A stretch of 7,412 nucleotides of DNA, taken from the NCBI GenBank assembly GCA_002343545.1, contig DDRA01000040.1, forward strand, positions 1-7,412, read 5' to 3'. This document shows positions 5,584-7,412 of the stretch, in pieces; positions within the stretch are counted from its first letter, which is position 1; each line of letters starts with the position of its first letter. The position numbers and the translations under genes are program-made. The notes below the pieces were generated by a model. It was given only the letters and a program-made list of their open reading frames with translations. It was not told the DNA's origin and ran no database searches. The DNA is from Bacteriovoracaceae bacterium UBA2428 (GTDB lineage Bacteria > Bdellovibrionota > UBA2428).

Positions 5584-6311
5584 TTCTTTTCGAGGACGTC
5601 CACAAGCGCTTCGGGCCGAAAACGGTCCTGAACGGGCTCAACCTTCGGGTCGAGCGCGGCGAGATCCTCTTCGCGCTCGGCCGTTCCGGCACGGGCAAGA
5701 GCGTCATGCTCAAGCACCTCGTCGGCCTCCTGCGCTGCGACCGCGGACGCATCGTCCTCGACGGGCAAGACATCACCCAACTCGACGAAGCGGGGTTCGG
5801 GCCCGTGCGGCGCAAGTGCGGGCTCGTCTTTCAACTGCCCGCGCTCCTCGATTCGCGCACGGTCTTCGAGAACGTCACCTTCGGCATCCGCACGAAGCCG
5901 CTCCGCGAGCAGATCGAGGCCGCGCGCCGGATGCTGCCCGAAGTGGGGCTCGAGGCCTTGGCCGACCGCATGGCCGAGCGCTACCCGCCGCAGCTCAGCT
6001 ACGGGGAACAGAAGCGACTCGCCCTCGCCCGCACGCTGCTCGTCGACCCGGCCTACGTCCTCTACGACGAGCCGACGACCGGCCTCGATCCCGCGACCTC
6101 GCGCCAGGTGCACCAACTCATCCGCGACGTCTCGCGCAAACTCGGCAAGACGGCCATCGTCGTTTCGCACGACATGGAGAACGCGCTCAAGACGGCCGAT
6201 CGTATCGTCGTGCTCGACGCCGGCCGGGTCGTCGACGAAGGCACGCCGGACTCGATCCGAACGAGCGCGACGACGCTCACCCAAGATTTTCTTCGCGAGG
6301 TGCGACGATGA
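5580..6311 (+). CDS. ABC transporter ATPase B (MlaF-like) with intact catalytic site but altered signature motif
   Basis: A 243-residue ABC ATPase resembling MlaF, the ATP-driving subunit of MlaE-type lipid transporters. Seen: A-loop aromatic Phe11, Walker A Gly-Arg-Ser-Gly-Thr-Gly-Lys-Ser (34-41), Q-loop Gln85, Walker B Val-Leu-Tyr-Asp-Glu with catalytic Glu164, D-loop Gly-Leu-Asp (168-170) and switch His197 in Val-Ser-His-Asp. The signature is the odd part: Leu-Ser-Tyr-Gly-Glu-Gln (139-144) replaces Leu-Ser-Gly-Gly-Gln/Met, so the second glycine position is Tyr141 (TAC 6000-6002). In a head-to-tail dimer this signature faces the nucleotide held by the partner, which is the site already weakened in ATPase A. 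The gene starts with GTG inside the TGA of ATPase A, with GGAAGGAT 7 nt upstream, and its own stop overlaps the permease ATG (ATGA). Pairing with ATPase A as an obligate heterodimer is inferred from coupling and complementary defects; the ABC ATPase call itself is firm. Confidence 0.94.
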   Translation: MILFEDVHKRFGPKTVLNGLNLRVERGEILFALGRSGTGKSVMLKHLVGLLRCDRGRIVLDGQDITQLDEAGFGPVRRKCGLVFQLPALLDSRTVFENVTFGIRTKPLREQIEAARRMLPEVGLEALADRMAERYPPQLSYGEQKRLALARTLLVDPAYVLYDEPTTGLDPATSRQVHQLIRDVSRKLGKTAIVVSHDMENALKTADRIVVLDAGRVVDEGTPDSIRTSATTLTQDFLREVRR

Positions 6312-7069
6312 CGGCTCTTCTTTCGGCCATCGGCCAACACGTCGAGTTCTTCCTCGGCTTGCTCCGCACGAGCCTTTTCTCCCGCTTCGAGAGCCGGGAG
6401 TTCACTTCGCAGCTCGCCTCGATCGGTTGGCGTTCCCTGCCGACGACGCTCACGGCCGGCGTCTTCACCGGCGCGATCATGGCCGTCCAGTTTCACCTGC
6501 AGCTGAAGGACTTCGGCGCCGAAGCCACGCTCGGCGGACTCAATACCTCGGGCACGCTGCGCGAGGTCGGCCCGATCCTCATCGCCTTCATGCTGGCCGG
6601 CAAAGTCGGCGCCTTCACCTCGGCCGAGCTCGGCACGATGAAAGTGACCGACCAGATCCAGGCCATCCGCTGCCTCGGCGTGGACCCCGTCGCCTTTCTC
6701 GTCGTGCCGCGCTTTTGGGCCGTCGTGCTGAGCTCCGTCCTCCTGCTCGCGTTCGGACTCGTCGTCTCGGTGACGGGCGGCATGATCGCCTCCTACTTCG
6801 TGGGGGGCGTGAACCCCCAGCAGTACCTCAGCATGATTCCCCGCTTCGCCGCGGCCGAGACCGTCGCGCTCGCCTGCGTGAAGGCGCTCGTCTTCGGCGT
6901 CCTCATGGGCCACCTCTGCTGCGCGAACGGCTACTGGACCGAAGGCGGCACCCAAGGCGTGGGCCGCGCCGTGCGCACGACCGCCGTGCAGAGCATGGTC
7001 GCGATCGTGCTGGCCGACTTCTCGATCAGCTGGTTCCTCAACGGGATCTTCACGGCGCTGGGGAAATGA
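6308..7069 (+). CDS. mlaE: MlaE/YrbE-family ABC transporter permease 1
   Basis: A 253-residue integral inner-membrane permease of the MlaE (YrbE, DUF140) family, which moves lipids between inner membrane and periplasmic MCE proteins. The length is typical of the family. The family core is plain: Leu-Arg-Glu-Val-Gly-Pro (84-89), Ala-Gly-Lys-Val-Gly-Ala (97-102), Ala-Glu-Leu-Gly-Thr-Met-Lys-Val-Thr-Asp-Gln (106-116) and Leu-Gly-Val-Asp-Pro (123-127), matching E. coli MlaE around its RELGP, AGRAG, AEIG and GVDP stretches. Hydrophobic segments lie at about 46-64, 86-104, 132-165, 183-205 and 223-249. Near the C-terminus Gly-Gly-Thr-Gln-Gly-Val-Gly-Arg (213-220) matches the conserved GGAEGVGRA. 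GAGGTG precedes the ATG, which overlaps the stop of ATPase B; an upstream extension of the frame inside the ATPase gene is spurious. A second MlaE-family gene begins 1 nt after its stop, so the permease pair may be heterodimeric, as with mycobacterial YrbEA/YrbEB, rather than the MlaE homodimer. Confidence 0.94.
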   Translation: MTALLSAIGQHVEFFLGLLRTSLFSRFESREFTSQLASIGWRSLPTTLTAGVFTGAIMAVQFHLQLKDFGAEATLGGLNTSGTLREVGPILIAFMLAGKVGAFTSAELGTMKVTDQIQAIRCLGVDPVAFLVVPRFWAVVLSSVLLLAFGLVVSVTGGMIASYFVGGVNPQQYLSMIPRFAAAETVALACVKALVFGVLMGHLCCANGYWTEGGTQGVGRAVRTTAVQSMVAIVLADFSISWFLNGIFTALGK

Positions 7070-7070
7070 G

Positions 7071-7412
7071 ATGAGCCTCGAGGGAAGCCAGAAGAGCCTC
7101 TTGATCTCGAATATCCTCTCGGTGGCGGGCCAGACCTTGCGCTCGGTCGCGCGGGGCCGCTTCGCGCGGACCGAAGTCGTCAAGCAGCTCTACGAGTTCG
7201 CGTGGGGATGCCTCGGGATCGTCAGCCTCTGCGTCACGTTCACGGGCATCATCATTATCCTCGAGTACAGCTTCCACATGAAGCTCATCCTCGCGAACGA
7301 CTCGCTCATCCCGGGCTTCGCCATGATCCTGCTCGTGCGCGAGCTCGCTCCCGCGGTCACGGCGCTGCTGCTGACCTCGAAGATGGGCGCGAGCATCGCC
7401 GCCGAGCTCGGG
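7071..7412 (+). CDS. MlaE/YrbE-family ABC transporter permease 2 (3' end beyond the window)
   Basis: The first 114 codons of a second MlaE-family permease, open to the last base of the window. Residues 1-45 are an amphipathic N-terminal region; a hydrophobic segment (about 46-66) ends in a run of isoleucines, and another spans about 80-103. The family core begins at the edge: Leu-Val-Arg-Glu-Leu-Ala-Pro-Ala-Val-Thr-Ala-Leu-Leu-Leu (88-101), then Ser-Lys-Met-Gly-Ala-Ser (103-108) and Ala-Ala-Glu-Leu-Gly (110-114), matching RELGP, AGRAGS and AEIG of MlaE. It is clearly different in sequence from permease 1, so it is an old paralogue and not a recent duplicate. ATG 7071 lies 1 nt after the previous stop, with GGGGAAA upstream, so it belongs to the same operon. 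About 140-160 more codons are expected past the window, then probably an MCE-domain (MlaD-like) gene. Confidence 0.9.
   Translation, partial: MSLEGSQKSLLISNILSVAGQTLRSVARGRFARTEVVKQLYEFAWGCLGIVSLCVTFTGIIIILEYSFHMKLILANDSLIPGFAMILLVRELAPAVTALLLTSKMGASIAAELG

Noticed and set aside
6062..7183. 373-codon minus-strand open frame opposite the permeases
   Set aside because: Antisense shadow of ATPase B and both MlaE-family permeases; its product is Glu/Arg/His-rich without recognisable motifs.

Overview
This window comes from a GC-rich Gram-negative chromosome. It encodes outer-membrane-type beta-barrel proteins with Sec signal peptides and an MCE/Mla-type (MlaFE) lipid transporter. Tight gene packing, a CitZ-type citrate synthase and a FecR-like envelope protein would fit Bdellovibrionota or other former Deltaproteobacteria. 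That placement is a low-confidence inference; no marker gene here fixes the taxonomy.

The left part (6-3529) is a minus-strand cluster of three envelope genes, read from right to left. First is a membrane-anchored protein with a FecR-like domain (2387-3529). After 63 nt come two exported proteins joined by an ATGA overlap (1202-2323, then 6-1205). Both appear to have an N-terminal beta-rich domain with two cysteines and a C-terminal beta-barrel. Their function is not recognised; co-localisation suggests one envelope process.

The middle part (3571-4783) is a single minus-strand citrate synthase gene of the short type, with all catalytic residues present. It ends in a strong intrinsic terminator, a perfect 17-bp stem with a 4-nt loop and a U-tract. 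A 77-nt divergent spacer (4784-4860) separates it from the operon on the right.

The right part (4861-7412, running off the window) is a plus-strand operon: ABC ATPase A, ABC ATPase B, MlaE-family permease 1, MlaE-family permease 2 (truncated by the window edge). Junctions are 4-nt overlap, 4-nt overlap and a 1-nt gap. Known MlaFE/MCE transporters generally use one kind of ATPase, so two different ATPases plus two different permeases is unusual. The two ATPases also carry complementary defects. A has Asp for the catalytic Glu, Asn for the switch His and no evident A-loop aromatic. B has a broken signature motif (LSYGE). In a head-to-tail dimer all these defects fall into the same composite nucleotide site, leaving the other site canonical. 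This is the CFTR/TAP-type asymmetric heterodimer pattern, here in an MCE-type lipid transporter, and it is the most interesting signal in the window. No intergenic stretch exceeds 110 nt, and I see no RNA genes, mobile elements or CRISPR arrays.
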